Shown: positions 45,806 through 56,812 of the stretch, piece after piece
How positions within the stretch are numbered: position 1 is the stretch's first letter
Layout: the number at the start of each line of letters is the position of its first letter
DNA from: Siphonodentalium dalli
Taxonomy: Eukaryota > Mollusca > Scaphopoda > Gadilida > Siphonodentaliidae
DNA: 64,000 nucleotides
Assembly: GCA_032622095.1 (NCBI GenBank)
Contig: CP136065.1
Coordinates: 151,595,577-151,659,576 of the forward strand
Reading direction: 5' to 3'
Program-made: the position numbers and the translations under genes
The notes under the pieces: generated by a model
Told to the model about the DNA's origin: nothing
The model's input: only the letters and a program-made list of their open reading frames with translations
The model's database searches: none

Positions 45806-45842
45806 TCTATGTGTGCGGGAATACAAAGACTTCCTTGACAAG

Positions 45843-46005
45843 ACAGTGTTTTTATGGCAAAATGTTGTATAAACACGATTAACTATCCTCTAATTATAGT
45901 GTTTTTATGACAAAATATTGTATAAACACAATTAATTGTCCTCTGACAGTGTTGGTACAGCAAAATATTGTATAAACACAATTAGTTGTCCTCTTACATG
46001 AGTGT
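45843..46005 (+). repeat. Minisatellite, three units of 53-55 bases
   Basis: Each unit contains ATTGTATAAACACAATTA-like sequence and CCTCT; unit starts are near 45844, 45897 and 45952. Confidence 0.75.
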
Positions 46006-48180
46006 TGATAGAACTAATTGTGTCATCAATTGTCAATCGGATAAATTTCAGCAGGACTCAAGAGTGGTTTCAACCATGAACCTTTATTGTACTGCTATAT
46101 TGGTAGGTATATAACCATCGGGTTGAGTGTTTTCAGTCATAATTCACAATCTATGAATGCCGATAATTAATTCATTCCTCAAGCCAAAACAAGCAACGAC
46201 CAAATAGTACGTCAAATGTCACAAAGCAAATAAAAGAAGCTATACCACCACATACAACAGATATAAAGTTTCACGAGTTCTTGATCGCCGATGTAATTTG
46301 TGTATATCCATGTTTTTATTCGTTAATTGTTATCGTTTATCTTGTCTTATGGTTTTATGTTTATCTTTTATCTATAACAAAAGTTCAATAATACAATATT
46401 CAGTATGTCATCATATTGGAAACATATACAAGACCAAAATGTCTAGGCACATCTAAAAAGGAAAAATTCTTTCATAGTAGATGGCTAAAAGTCGAAGATC
46501 TTTTTACTAACTAGTGGTCACGGTACTAAAAGGTATACTTATAACTACAAATTCAATTAAAAAAAAAAAACCTAATGCCTTACAAGCATTATTAACAGAT
46601 TATTAACAGATTGTTGTCTTTTTCAATGTCATTGCATGGATGTGATGTGAACTTTGACAAATGGTATGAAAACGAAGGGTTCATACAAAATTTGTCTATT
46701 TTTTCCTTCACCGTGTAGTAGCATTGAGAATGACATTCATTTGTTATATTTACATTCCCATGTGTAATATATATTCCTTACAAATTAAAGGACTGATTGA
46801 AATTTTAACTGCAAAATATTCTGCCTTGTTTTTTATATATATATCATCACATTGGGCAAACTAATTAGATGCACATTGTATACAATAAAATCAAGATTGT
46901 AAATTATGTTTTAATACGATAGTGTCATACAGGAGAGTTCACGACAGTTAAAACACCATAAAAAACAAACAATGTGGTTTAAAAGGGGAAATTTTTTATT
47001 CAAAATAGACACTCTTGCCCCTCTAACCCCTCTAAATATAAATATAATACGAATTGAAAAACTTTTATTCACCACCAATTGCAATTTGTGACAACCCTTA
47101 TAATATGTATTGATATGTACTAGGTATGTTATATTTCCATGTTTATGACCGAATAAAAATTATTAAACAAAAAAACAAAACAATATGTCATCATAATTAG
47201 TCCAAGCTCCTTTAATCATGCACAACAATTATACCCCAAATTAAATTAGTACTCTAATTACCACTGTTATTATGGCAATCACTCTAATCTGATGAAACCA
47301 ATTATGTTTCACACTTGTAGCCTGTTTAAGATATGAAAATAAATAAAACAGCAGATTTAATATTTGTTGTGCACCATAAATGAGTATCTGTTGTGAATAA
47401 ATTATAGTTTAAATCATGAAAAAAATGTTTGGTTGTCATATTTGCACATATAGAAGTCGTGTGAGTTTGGCCAAGAGTGTCACATATATATACAAATGTT
47501 ATGCGACCATTAATAACTGTCCGTAAATTAATTTTTCTAAATTATAAATTTTTTAATAATTTTGTCTTATAATACATGTACGGTATACATGTAGTCTTCA
47601 ATAGGCTGTGATAGCATGCTTGGATTTTGCGAGAATAACAAACAAACACATCAAAATGATTTTATTGTGATAGCCTTTCTTCTTCTTCTATAAAGGTGCA
47701 TTTACCGCAATTTTGCATATTATCGCACCTGTATAGTACTAAAGTAAGGAAGAGTAAGGCGAAGTGAGGCCGTGACATCATGATCTTATAAATATGGACG
47801 CGCCGTAATTATTAGTGGGAGTTTTGTATTACGCGATCTGATATCATTGTGTTTGAGCATAACTGAGACATGAGAGGTGTTTTATTATATGACTATGACT
47901 ATTCTTCCCTAAATTATAAATACCACTATTGTTTGACGATCTAATTCTAATCCAAATAGTCGGATCACACTGAGTGAGATTTCCCCGGATCAAATCAGAT
48001 CACACTGTTACGGAAATTGCCGAGATGTGCCGAATTAAAGACGAAGAACTATTTATCCGTAAAAAAATAGACTATGGTAATTTAAGAAAATTGAACTGCT
48101 GTAGTGCTGAAGTGAAAAAACTCTGTAATTTAAAAATGGTTATTTATAATATTGTAAACTGGGCGTCATATAATAAACCT

Positions 48181-48349
48181 CTTATCACAGTAGTGAGTTG
48201 ATCTGTGTCGTCGCATCACGTCTCGTTGAGGTGGGCAGATTGCCGGATCAAACTCGCTGCCTGCGGCAACTCGTTTGATCCGGCAATCTGCCCACCTCAA
48301 CGAGACGTGATACTACGTACGACACGGATCAACACACTGTTGTGATAAT
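48181..48349. repeat. GC-rich near-perfect palindrome
   Basis: TTATCACAGTAGTGAGTTGA at the left against its complement at the right; the inner 50 bases (CGTCTCGTTGAGGTGGGCAG) pair perfectly. Unknown transposon type. Confidence 0.8.
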
Positions 48350-48663
48350 ATGTATTTACGACAACGACTCCATCAGCCTCAGCGACTGTTAACTTAACTT
48401 TTAAAACATGTTTTATTTTAATTTCATACAAAAATTGTGTCTTAAAATCAATGAATGAGTGAAGTTAACAAGTATATTTATCATATTACAATTATATGAC
48501 ACTAATTCAGTAATTGACTAAACAATTTCGACATGTCGTGATGATGATTGAATTTTAATAATAATAAATATAATTATGAATGATTATGTTTATCACGAAA
48601 TCATGCAACGTGAACACACATGCATGGTTTGTGAATCGTTAGTAATTCAGACAAAAACTAACT

Positions 48664-48975
48664 CTATGCGTCCTGAATTAATTGGATTTCTTCTTCTATC
48701 TGAGTATGTGCTTGAAAACATTTCTGTTTGAAACGGCTGTCAATATTATGAATTTTTGAGACAGATAATCCAGGGAAAAAATGTTGTTTTTCTTGTAACC
48801 ATTGACAATCAGCCTTCAGCGAAGGACCGAACGATTTTATTGGTCGAAATATCGCGCACCTGTTACATTTAACCTTCCCCAGTTTTACAGCGAGTTGTCT
48901 TTCTTCGTGTGCTGTATGATGGGAATTGTTTATTTTTCTTCTGAATTGCAGATGTTTTACCTTTTTTTCGTTCAT
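48664..48975 (-). CDS. Unidentified 103-codon ORF
   Basis: Contains ERQLAVKLGKVKCNRCAIF and then CQWLQEKQHFFPGLS. One CxxC pair and a protein-like composition, but no family is recognised and no introns or start context support it. It may be a single-exon relic. Confidence 0.25.
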   Translation of the reverse strand: MNEKKVKHLQFRRKINNSHHTAHEERQLAVKLGKVKCNRCAIFRPIKSFGPSLKADCQWLQEKQHFFPGLSVSKIHNIDSRFKQKCFQAHTQIEEEIQLIQDA

Positions 48976-49277
48976 AATTATTTAATCATATCATAATCTG
49001 ACTAAACATACATACATTTAGAGCACGTTTAACTCTACACGTATATTAATTATTATTATGTGGATATCTCAGTATTCAAAAGAAAAGTGTACAGGTGAGG
49101 TATGTTGATTTAAAATTGGAAATCCCCACGTAAACAAATGCACGTGTTTTCACTGGAAATTGTGGAATCTGCTTCCGTGTTCTGTTCATGAAACCAAAAC
49201 TACGCATTTTAAAGTGCGCAATACATTTGTATCTGTTGCAAATGTTTGACATAATTGTTCCACACAACACACTACTG

Positions 49278-49350
49278 CAGAGACTTGAAAATTACGGGAT
49301 CCAAGATTGGTTGACATCCTTCCTAAACAAAAGGCCGAAAAGGGGCATGA
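49278..49350 (+). pseudogene. Tiny LINE reverse transcriptase relic
   Basis: Reads LENYGIQDWLTSFLNKRPKR, close to LEEYGIRGQLHTWLTSFLTK in the 50-kb LINE. It is cut at once by unrelated AT-rich sequence beginning with repeated ATTG/ATTT. Confidence 0.5.
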
Positions 49351-49812
49351 TTGATTGATTTATTTATTTTTTATATAAAGACATACACGTATATTGTTTT
49401 AACAGGTTACAAATATAATAAATTACAAGCAAATAAAAAGGAGTTTTTAACATAATTTCAGTTGTTAGGCTATATAAGAAACAAAAATGAGGCTGTAAAG
49501 AAGTCAAAGTGAATACCAATGGTATGATGGCTGAAATTTAGAAAAATGTACGGCTAGATATCGGGGATGGCACAAAAAGCACTCGATCGAGGGCTTAATT
49601 CCATTGTGGTCCCCTGATATGCTACCGGCCACGAGGCAGACAATATACATGTAGTTACCACAAAATTCTCCATTTTGATACTAAAAAATAATGGTAACCC
49701 CGTACAGAAACTGCACATGTAATTTGGGTAGAAACAGGTTGGAACAGCTTAGAATTATGTTAGTTTCATATGTTAATCATCCCTGCTACATTAGCAGCAT
49801 ATTAGATCTAGT

Positions 49813-50082
49813 GTGCAAAATATTTCTAACCTCATTGCTCACATTATCTTTAAGCTAAATGGGAGGATACGAGAACTAAACAAGAACTCAAATGTTGTAT
49901 CTCCATCTTTCTCCTCTGATCTCAGTGAAAGGAAAAAGGTTCGTAAAGGTGACAATCACAAATTGACAACAATCAAGAAATACAACTTCAGCCTATACAC
50001 AGACGGACTTCATCCCACTGTTCTACTAGCAAGGTACTGGTTGAGGAAGCTGTCAGAAAGGATAGCTGATAACTGTTGGTAA
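49813..50082 (+). pseudogene. LINE ORF1 C-terminal remnant
   Basis: An 89-codon ORF with KYNFSLYTDGLHPTVLLARY and then WLRKLSERIADNC. DGLHP near the C-terminus followed by a helix resembles the end of the esterase-like ORF1 of CR1-related LINEs. It lies in the right place, upstream of ORF2. The N-terminal part of ORF1 is missing or unrecognisable. The assignment rests on motif shape and position. Confidence 0.5.
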
Positions 50083-50171
50083 AAGGTAAGTGAATTAGTG
50101 TCTATTAAACCCTTATCAGTCAGCTAGGATTTCCAGGCTATACTGGTAGGGCTCCTAGCACTTAACCCACT

Positions 50172-50555
50172 TACCCTGCTTGACAAAACAAGTGTCCACA
50201 TAACCGCGGTGCAGTTAGCGTTGCCACCGTGGCTGAAATGCAACTACACCGCGGCTCCACCGGCTAACTACAGTTGGGCCGCGGTGTACTTGCCGTTCGG
50301 CCATGGTGTAATTGCCGCGCCGCGCCGTACGTTCATTAAACTGAAAAAAGACGATGCAAACCAGAAATCTAACCACGGTGTACATGCCGTTCGGCTGCGG
50401 TGTAGTTGCCTTTCGGTCGCAGTGTACTTGCTGTTGGGCCACGGTGTACTTGCCGTTCGGCCGCGGTGCTCAACTGCAGTTACAAACTCTGACACCGCGG
50501 CCGAACGGCAAATACACCGCGGTGCCAATGGACACTTGTTTTGTCCAGCGGGGTA
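50172..50555. mobile_element. GC-rich foldback element with internal subrepeats
   Basis: Inverted ends with the core GACAAAACAAGTGTCCA (left 50181-50197, right complement about 50529-50545), extended outward by TACCC/GGGTA. Inside are several degenerate direct and inverted units of about 30 bases around TTGCCGTTCGG and CCGCGGTGTA. Very GC- and CpG-rich compared with its surroundings. It lies between the LINE ORF1 remnant and ORF2 and adds codons to the 5' side of the ORF2 frame. Confidence 0.65.
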
Positions 50556-50566
50556 CCTCCCCCAAC

Positions 50567-51346
50567 ATGTATATTACATTCCTATCGATGCTCCTTATAC
50601 TCTCTGCGATAAAACAAAGCCAAAACCAAAAGAGCTGGGAAAGTCAACAAACACTTGCAAATCTCCTCAGGACGAGATACAACAGCAATGGGCGGCTAAA
50701 AATTCCATCGACCATCAGTCGCAAACACGCAGATGCTGCAAGTTTTTTCCTGCTTCTCTTACTCGCAGGAGACTTGGAGACAAACCCGGGGCCTAAAAGA
50801 GCAGATATCTACCCCTGCGGCTATTGTGAAACCCCAGTAACATGGGAAAATGGTGGAGCCTGCTGCGATACATGTGACATCTGGTATCACAAAGAGTGCC
50901 TAGGCTACAACACCCAGGAAATGAGTATACTTAGCAAGAGCAATGTCTCCTGGCACTGCTACAAATGCGATAACATCAATGTGTCCTCATTTTCCTACCA
51001 TTTATATGACACCGACGCCAGCACCAACTACTACGAACCACTTTCAAGACTGAATAGCACTTTGGAATCAATATCTTCCAACTTCAGCCCTATGAGAGCA
51101 AGTAGTCCACGGCGGAACAGTGAGCATTGGAAATCTCAAAAAAACACAACCTCTATGACCTCAACATCTGAAATACCATCCTGTCATGTATTTGAGATAC
51201 CAAAGAAGACGAATCTGAGATTACTGACAATGAATTGTCGCAGCCTCAAAGACAAGACACAAGAATTGGCTGCAGCAATTGAATACATCAAAACCGGATA
51301 TTGTATGCGGCACAGAGTCATGGCTGAGTGGCGTAAAACCAGGTAA
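50567..51346 (+). pseudogene. LINE ORF2 5' part: 2A motif, PHD finger, endonuclease start
   Basis: Opens with MYITFLSMLLILSA; the frame is also open back to 50354 through the inserted GC-rich element, so 50567 is the better start. A leucine run and then GDLETNPGP (50768-50794) form a 2A ribosome-skipping motif. A C4HC3 PHD-type finger follows (CGYC, CCDTC, WYHKEC, WHCYKC; about 50814-50970). After a serine-rich spacer the AP-endonuclease begins (LLTMNCRSLKDK, about 51218). The endonuclease leaves this frame near 51290. Confidence 0.8.
50768..50794 (+). other. 2A ribosome-skipping motif
   Basis: GDLETNPGP in frame within LINE ORF2, matching the DxExNPGP core of 2A peptides and preceded by a hydrophobic run (FFLLLLLA). 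In known 2A peptides the ribosome fails to form the glycine-proline bond and continues, giving two proteins. Here that would release the short hydrophobic leader from the PHD-endonuclease-reverse transcriptase protein. Confidence 0.75.
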
Positions 51347-51672
51347 ACCACCAGAACTGGACGCAATTAAGAACAGCGAAATGTTTCCAGTACTCAGTGT
51401 ACCGAAATGACAGGTCAACAACAGGAGGTGGAGTATTCATCATGGTGAACAACAACATCATTTCCATCGAGCAACCACAACTAACAACAGAGAGCGAAAT
51501 AGTGTGGACCAAAATAACACTCCAGAACAACAAAGAGCTCATGGTTGGTTGCTGTTACATGCCACATCGATCCGACAAGACAGTAGATGAGTTATCAAAA
51601 TCCATCAAGAAAATCACGGATAACCACTACAAGGAAGTTCTGCTAGCGGAGACTTCAACTGTCCTGACATAA
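51291..51672 (+). pseudogene. LINE AP endonuclease, frameshifted middle part
   Basis: The endonuclease continues in a second frame from 51291 (GTESWL at 51309-51326), shifts again near 51391 (YRNDRSTTGGGVFI) and again near 51647, where GDFN resumes in the reverse transcriptase frame. These are the catalytic E and D/N regions of an APE-type endonuclease. Three single-base indels make this copy unable to encode an intact protein. Confidence 0.8.
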
Positions 51673-54092
51673 ACTGGGATATTCCAAATGCGCCAACAGA
51701 TTGTCCTGACTACAACATACAGAATCACTTAATCCAGACTATGACTAAATGCCAGCTCACCCAAATACACAGAGATGCTACGAGAGAGAAGAATATGCTT
51801 GATCTGGTATTCACATCAAACCCCACACTTGTCAAGTCATCTACAAGCGTACCAGGCATATCAGACCATGCAATGATTGTCACAGATATAGAAGTAAAAC
51901 CACACTACCTACACACACCACCTAGGAAGTGCTATATCTTCAGCAAGGCATCATGGGGAGATCTACGGTATGAAGCCTCCTTAGCATCTGCAAACATCTA
52001 CCACGAGAAGAGCCAAGGTAGGAACGTAAACGAGCTATGGAATATATTTAAAGACAACATCAAGGCCTCCATGGAGAAACATATTCCATCTAAAACAATC
52101 CAGTTCAGAAACAAACCTCCTTGGCTGACAACCAAAGAAAAACGAATGCTTCGGAAAAGAGCACGACTGTACAAAAAGGCAAGGAAAACAAACAGATGGG
52201 ACCAGTACAGATCATACCAAAAAGAGTGCAAGAAACAACTGAGGAAAGCTGAATGGGATTACACCAACACAATGATACAGGACTCGTTAGATAAAAGAGA
52301 CACCAAACCATTCTGGCGTTACATCAAATCCAAGAAGAAAGACTCAATTGGAGTAGCGCCCCTCCTCTCTAAGGGAAAACTGGTAAACGACAGTCAGGAG
52401 AAAGCAGAAATTTTGGTGAACCAATTTCAATCTGTGTTTACCAAGGACAAGACTGGCCCAGTGACGACAATGAACAAGCACATCCCAAATACCATCAAAT
52501 CACTGAAAATCAATCGGGATGGGGTGACAAAGCTTCTGAAAGAGATAAACCCCGGAAAGGCATCCGGCCCTGACAATCTACCCAACCGCGTCTTGAAAGA
52601 ATGTGCAGAGGAACTGAGTCCTGGACTAACAGCCATCTTCCAGCTCTCCATCGACACTGGAATGCTGCCAAATGACTGGAGAAACGCCAACATATCTTCT
52701 GTCTTCAAAAAAGGGGACAAACATCAACCAGAGAACTACAGGCCAGTGTCATTAACATCAGTATCATGCAAAATCCTCGAACACATAATATGCAAGCACA
52801 TCATGAAACATCTAGAAGAAAATAAAGTCCTCACCCACCTCAACCATGGATTTCGATCAGGACATTCATGTGAAACACATCGACTGACAACAACCAACAA
52901 TCTTTTAAAAAACTTCAATGCCAGTAAACAAACAGATCTGATAATACTGGACTTTTCAAAGGCATTTGATACAGTTCCACACAACAAGCTGCTATACAAA
53001 CTGGAAGAATACGGTATAAGAGGGCAACTACACACATGGCTAACATCCTTCCTCACCAAAAGAAAAATGAAAGTAGTGCTGGAAGGCCACAGTTCCACCG
53101 AGGTAGACGTGGACTCCGGAGTACCGCAGGGAACAGTATTGGGTCCTCTCCTGTTCCTTTGCCATATTAATGATTTACCAGACACAGTGTCATCAACAGT
53201 ACGACTCTTCGCAGATGACTGTCTGCTATACAGACAAATAAACTCCATCAAAGACCAGGTCACACTCCAACACGACTTAAAGAGCCTTGAGACATGGGCA
53301 AAAAACTGGGGCATGACATTCAACGCCAAAAAATGCTACGTGATGAGTCTAAAAGGAAAACACAGCAAATACTACACGCTGGATGGCGAAATACTCAGCC
53401 AAGTCAACACCAACCCATATCTTGGTATCCAGATTTCTAAAGACTTGAAATGGACATCACAAGTGAACAACACAGCCAAGAAAGCTAGTGCCACACTCGG
53501 CTTTCTCAGAAGAAAACTGAAGTTTATGCCAGAAAAATCCAAGAGAACTGCCTACATATCATTAGTAAGATCAATAATGGACTATGGAGCTATAATATGG
53601 GACCCCTACCAGCAGAAAAATATAGATCTCCTTGAAAAGATTCAACGAAAGGCAGCAAGATTCATCACTGGAGACTACAGGTCAAGAGAAGAGGGCAGCA
53701 TGACGAGAATGTTGAAAGAACAACAATTACCAACACTTCATGCTCGTCGAAAAACACAGCGCCTGACCTACTTTTATAAGGTGGCAGAGGGTCTGGTACC
53801 GGCTATACAAACAAACAACTTCCTAACTAAGGCTAAGGCAAGGAGGAGAATCAAACCAAAACAATTCAAGGACCATCAAACAACAAATATCCTTGAGAGG
53901 AGAAAGACGAACAATAATAAGTGCTTTGAAATACCATCAACGTCCTGTGACCAGTACAAACATTCATTCTTTGTGGACACAGCAGTGTACTGGAACAAAT
54001 TACACCAAGACGTTGTTGCACTAAACACACCAGAAGAGTTCGCAGCTGCGCTATCAGAAACATCTGCAGCAGCTGTTGGCGCCGCGCATTAA
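51648..54092 (+). CDS. LINE endonuclease end and reverse transcriptase
   Basis: Open frame from 51648 (first ATG 51741, 783 codons). GDFN and ISDHAM complete the endonuclease. Reverse transcriptase landmarks, counted from 51741: NPGKASGPDNLP about 268, LDFSKAFDTVPH about 402, GVPQGTVLGPLLF about 460, and the catalytic FADDCLLY about 490. A thumb and C-terminal region follow (GMTFNAKKC, YLGIQISKDLKW, RKAARFITGDY). This is the LINE polymerase used for target-primed reverse transcription. It is longer and better preserved than the LINE remnants elsewhere in the window. Confidence 0.9.
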   Translation, partial: GDFNCPDINWDIPNAPTDCPDYNIQNHLIQTMTKCQLTQIHRDATREKNMLDLVFTSNPTLVKSSTSVPGISDHAMIVTDIEVKPHYLHTPPRKCYIFSKASWGDLRYEASLASANIYHEKSQGRNVNELWNIFKDNIKASMEKHIPSKTIQFRNKPPWLTTKEKRMLRKRARLYKKARKTNRWDQYRSYQKECKKQLRKAEWDYTNTMIQDSLDKRDTKPFWRYIKSKKKDSIGVAPLLSKGKLVNDSQEKAEILVNQFQSVFTKDKTGPVTTMNKHIPNTIKSLKINRDGVTKLLKEINPGKASGPDNLPNRVLKECAEELSPGLTAIFQLSIDTGMLPNDWRNANISSVFKKGDKHQPENYRPVSLTSVSCKILEHIICKHIMKHLEENKVLTHLNHGFRSGHSCETHRLTTTNNLLKNFNASKQTDLIILDFSKAFDTVPHNKLLYKLEEYGIRGQLHTWLTSFLTKRKMKVVLEGHSSTEVDVDSGVPQGTVLGPLLFLCHINDLPDTVSSTVRLFADDCLLYRQINSIKDQVTLQHDLKSLETWAKNWGMTFNAKKCYVMSLKGKHSKYYTLDGEILSQVNTNPYLGIQISKDLKWTSQVNNTAKKASATLGFLRRKLKFMPEKSKRTAYISLVRSIMDYGAIIWDPYQQKNIDLLEKIQRKAARFITGDYRSREEGSMTRMLKEQQLPTLHARRKTQRLTYFYKVAEGLVPAIQTNNFLTKAKARRRIKPKQFKDHQTTNILERRKTNNNKCFEIPSTSCDQYKHSFFVDTAVYWNKLHQDVVALNTPEEFAAALSETSAAAVGAAH

Positions 54093-54199
54093 CATCACCC
54101 ACCGCCCGTCCTATCATACCAAATTGGTTACTTGGACGTATTTATCCAGATCCAGATTAGCATAGCTTAGTTTTCATAGTGGGTATATATTTCTCCCAG

Positions 54200-55250
54200 T
54201 CTGCCCATGGTGTGTCCAAAAATCTAACTTAGACTAAGTTAGTGCAGGTTAGAGATTAGATATTTAGTTATCTGGCCAATGCTTTCTTGACACAAATCCC
54301 CCATATATGGACAATTTAATGACTTTCACATCTGGGTTTTATCCCCAGTTCATACCAGGACTCCTATGCTAAAGAATTTTATGGCTGTGATAAAGGTTCC
54401 CCGGAACCTAGTATTCTGTTCAGTTCACTTGGAGTTTACAATTCCCAAGTTAAAGCTGCTTGTTTTCTGTGGGACTGATAGGATAAGTTGTTCTTGTTTG
54501 GTGAATTAAAACCTCGTTGGCTTTTTTCATGGCACGGTAAGTGACTGCATGCATTTAAACATATCGACAGTTAAGAATTTAAGACACGAGAAAATCGTGA
54601 CTTTTGTCAATTTCCTTTCCAAAATTGAACCTTAAACATTTCATAATGATAGTATTATGGTTTTTACATTGAAATTAAGGGTTAATTTATAATTATTCAG
54701 TTATTCATTCATGTATAGAATCGTTTGTCATTTTTCATATCTCATTCGCACATCGACATGGTAATTTTTAAGGACATGTGGTCTCTTGTGTGCCTTTACT
54801 GCGGGTTCTAATATCTAATTTATCAACCAGGTAGACTACATGTATATTAAAGTTGATTTAAATTTTATTTTCAAATATTATCAATCATATTTCTAGAATA
54901 AATAATGATGGACCATTACATCAAATAAACTAAATTCTGCTATTGTTTATTGATTCTAGTTAGTAATTAGACAGAACAAATGTGCGAATCTATTTACAAA
55001 ATGAATTAATTGTTTCATCGAAGTGATTTTTACAGTTATTTGGAATATTCCATGAAGAGCAGTTAACATGAACATTGCAGTGTATGTGATGTATATTTTA
55101 TGTATTTATATAGTTTTTAAAAGCAATACTGTATGATATAGTGTTTTTTTTTATTATAAATTGTTACCCAGCTGGACGTATGTATAATTACTTTAAAGTT
55201 AATTTGATAACCTGCCTGCACATGTGGCATTTTTATTCATTCCTGATGTA
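54200..55250. other. Intergenic, possibly LINE 3' region
   Basis: AT-rich with no ORF. The first 300 bases may be LINE 3' UTR. Confidence 0.4.
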
Positions 55251-55252
55251 GA

Positions 55253-55369
55253 ATTTACTAACATAGAACTAACGTGCTAATTTGCTAACATAACCTTAAG
55301 AGCTATAAAATTGCACATATGCTTTATGTTAGCAAATTTGCACGTTATTAGTTCTACGTTAGAAATATG
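55253..55369. repeat. Palindrome (family I)
   Basis: AACATAGAACTAACGTGCTA against TTGCACGTTATTAGTTCTAC, with inner GCTAACATAA/TTATGTTAGC arms. More ACATTAGTTCTA motifs follow to 55505. Confidence 0.7.
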
Positions 55370-56024
55370 GTTGGGAATTTTCCAACGTATAACTACTGTG
55401 CATATCCGCTAACCTGACCACATGTGCAATATGTTAGTTTTTAAGCTCCGCCCATCTCACTTTTGACAGTTAAATTACAACATTAGTTCTACATTAGTTC
55501 TACGTTGGCAATCAGATTATAAATCCGCTTAGATCTAATGTGGTTTTAGGTTAGCAGTTTTTGGTAAGGGATGACATCAATGTTAATATATTGATATTTT
55601 ACATTGATAAAGCCATCATCAATGTGGATAAAATAATTTATCATCATAAGTGCTACATTTACAAGTAATCGTATGATTGTGAATATGTTTATTTTAAAAG
55701 AAATGATCATTTCACCGACCAGGTGGATGAGACGCCTGGCAGATCCATTTAACATAACAAGTCTGACACTCGTCTCATTCACCGGGTCTATGAATACTGA
55801 CCGATATAATATTATATTAATATTAGTGCTGCTGCAAGAGGTGCCTGTGGGATCTGTGTCAGTTCGGTGACTTTGTAAATGATGGATACGCACCACTGCC
55901 ATGTATGGCCGGTTTTGGACTGGTCTGTCCATGACCGAAAGATGGAAACCCGAAATACAGGCAGCAGTAACAATATATGCAGAGATGAGTAATTGATTGG
56001 CAAAATTTTGGTCACAGTTTCAAT

Positions 56025-56812
56025 TCAGTAGTACAGAAAGGGATCTTCCTCTCGGTCCTTCAGTTTAGATAAGAGATGTTTTTTTATGCAAAATTTCCGG
56101 TACTTGATGTCAATGGGTAGATGTACAGTTTTGTCAAGTCTATTCCAGAGTCTTATTCCTGTGTAGAAAAAAGACTTTTTCCCATAACAACTTACATGAG
56201 GGAGGATGAATTTCAGTTTACCTGACCGGGTTTCAGATTGATCAGCCTCATTGTCCGAAACATTTATATCCCCTTCTTTATTTGATCGTTTGAAATGTTC
56301 ATTAAAATATACTGGGGCTTGCTTATCTGAGATCTTCATAACCATTGTCAATTTCCTAAAGTTAACTCTTTCACATACCGGCAGCCAATCTACTTTTAGA
56401 AATTCCGAATAGCCAATATGTGTCCTACAATTTAGATCTAAAATGTATCTTACTAGCCTATTCTGGGTTGCTTGTAATCGGATCTTTGTTCTCTGCGTTA
56501 GACTAGTGTACCAAAAGCTTGAACTATAGTCAAAATGACATTGAATAAGGGCCAAGGATAGAGTTCTTTTGCAGTATTGGTTCAGGTAAGATGCCTTCTG
56601 TACAAGAATTTCAACTTAGAGTTTGCCTTCTGCAACATGTGTGCTGCCATTAGCTCACCATTAAGATGGTGGTCTAAAATGGCCCCGAGATATGTTACGG
56701 AGTCACTGGGTCTGATGCTCATGCCATCACAGCATATATATGGGTCGCAGTCGACAGAACATACCGTACTCCTTGTAATAAAAGTTGTATGTTCCAGTAG
56801 AATCAGGTGTTC
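56025..56812 (-). pseudogene. LINE reverse transcriptase C-terminal fragment, minus strand
   Basis: Two overlapping frames with a shift near 56570: upstream SVTYLGAILDHHLNGELMAA, downstream ALIQCHFDYSSSFWYTSL, QATQNRLVRYILDLNCRTH and YTGIRLWNRLDKTVHLP. This is the post-catalytic part of a Jockey-superfamily LINE. It abuts an opposite-strand LINE fragment at about 56812. Confidence 0.7.

Larger units (their letters stand above)
46010..49270. other. AT-rich intergenic region
   Basis: Apart from the palindrome at 48181 and the unidentified ORF at 48664, only short AT-rich frames are seen. The 75-codon plus frame at 47974 runs into the palindrome and is not supported. Confidence 0.5.
49800..54200 (+). 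mobile_element. CR1/Jockey-type LINE, frameshifted copy
   Basis: Non-LTR retrotransposon in the order ORF1 remnant (49813-50082), GC-rich inserted foldback (50172-50555), then ORF2 with a 2A motif, PHD finger, AP endonuclease and reverse transcriptase (50567-54092). Three frameshifts break the endonuclease. The 3' end is unclear: the ORF stops at 54092 and no poly(A) or short terminal repeat is obvious. The reverse transcriptase region is long and uninterrupted, which suggests a fairly young copy. Confidence 0.85.

Noticed and set aside
47974-48201. 75-codon ORF as a gene
   Set aside because: No recognised motif, ends inside a palindrome, no splice or start support.
50209-50796. 195-codon ORF as a protein
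   Set aside because: Alternative frame over the GC-rich foldback and the LINE ORF2 start; the 2A and PHD motifs are in the other frame.
52736-53329. 197-codon minus ORF opposite the reverse transcriptase
   Set aside because: Shadow of the LINE reverse transcriptase on the opposite strand.
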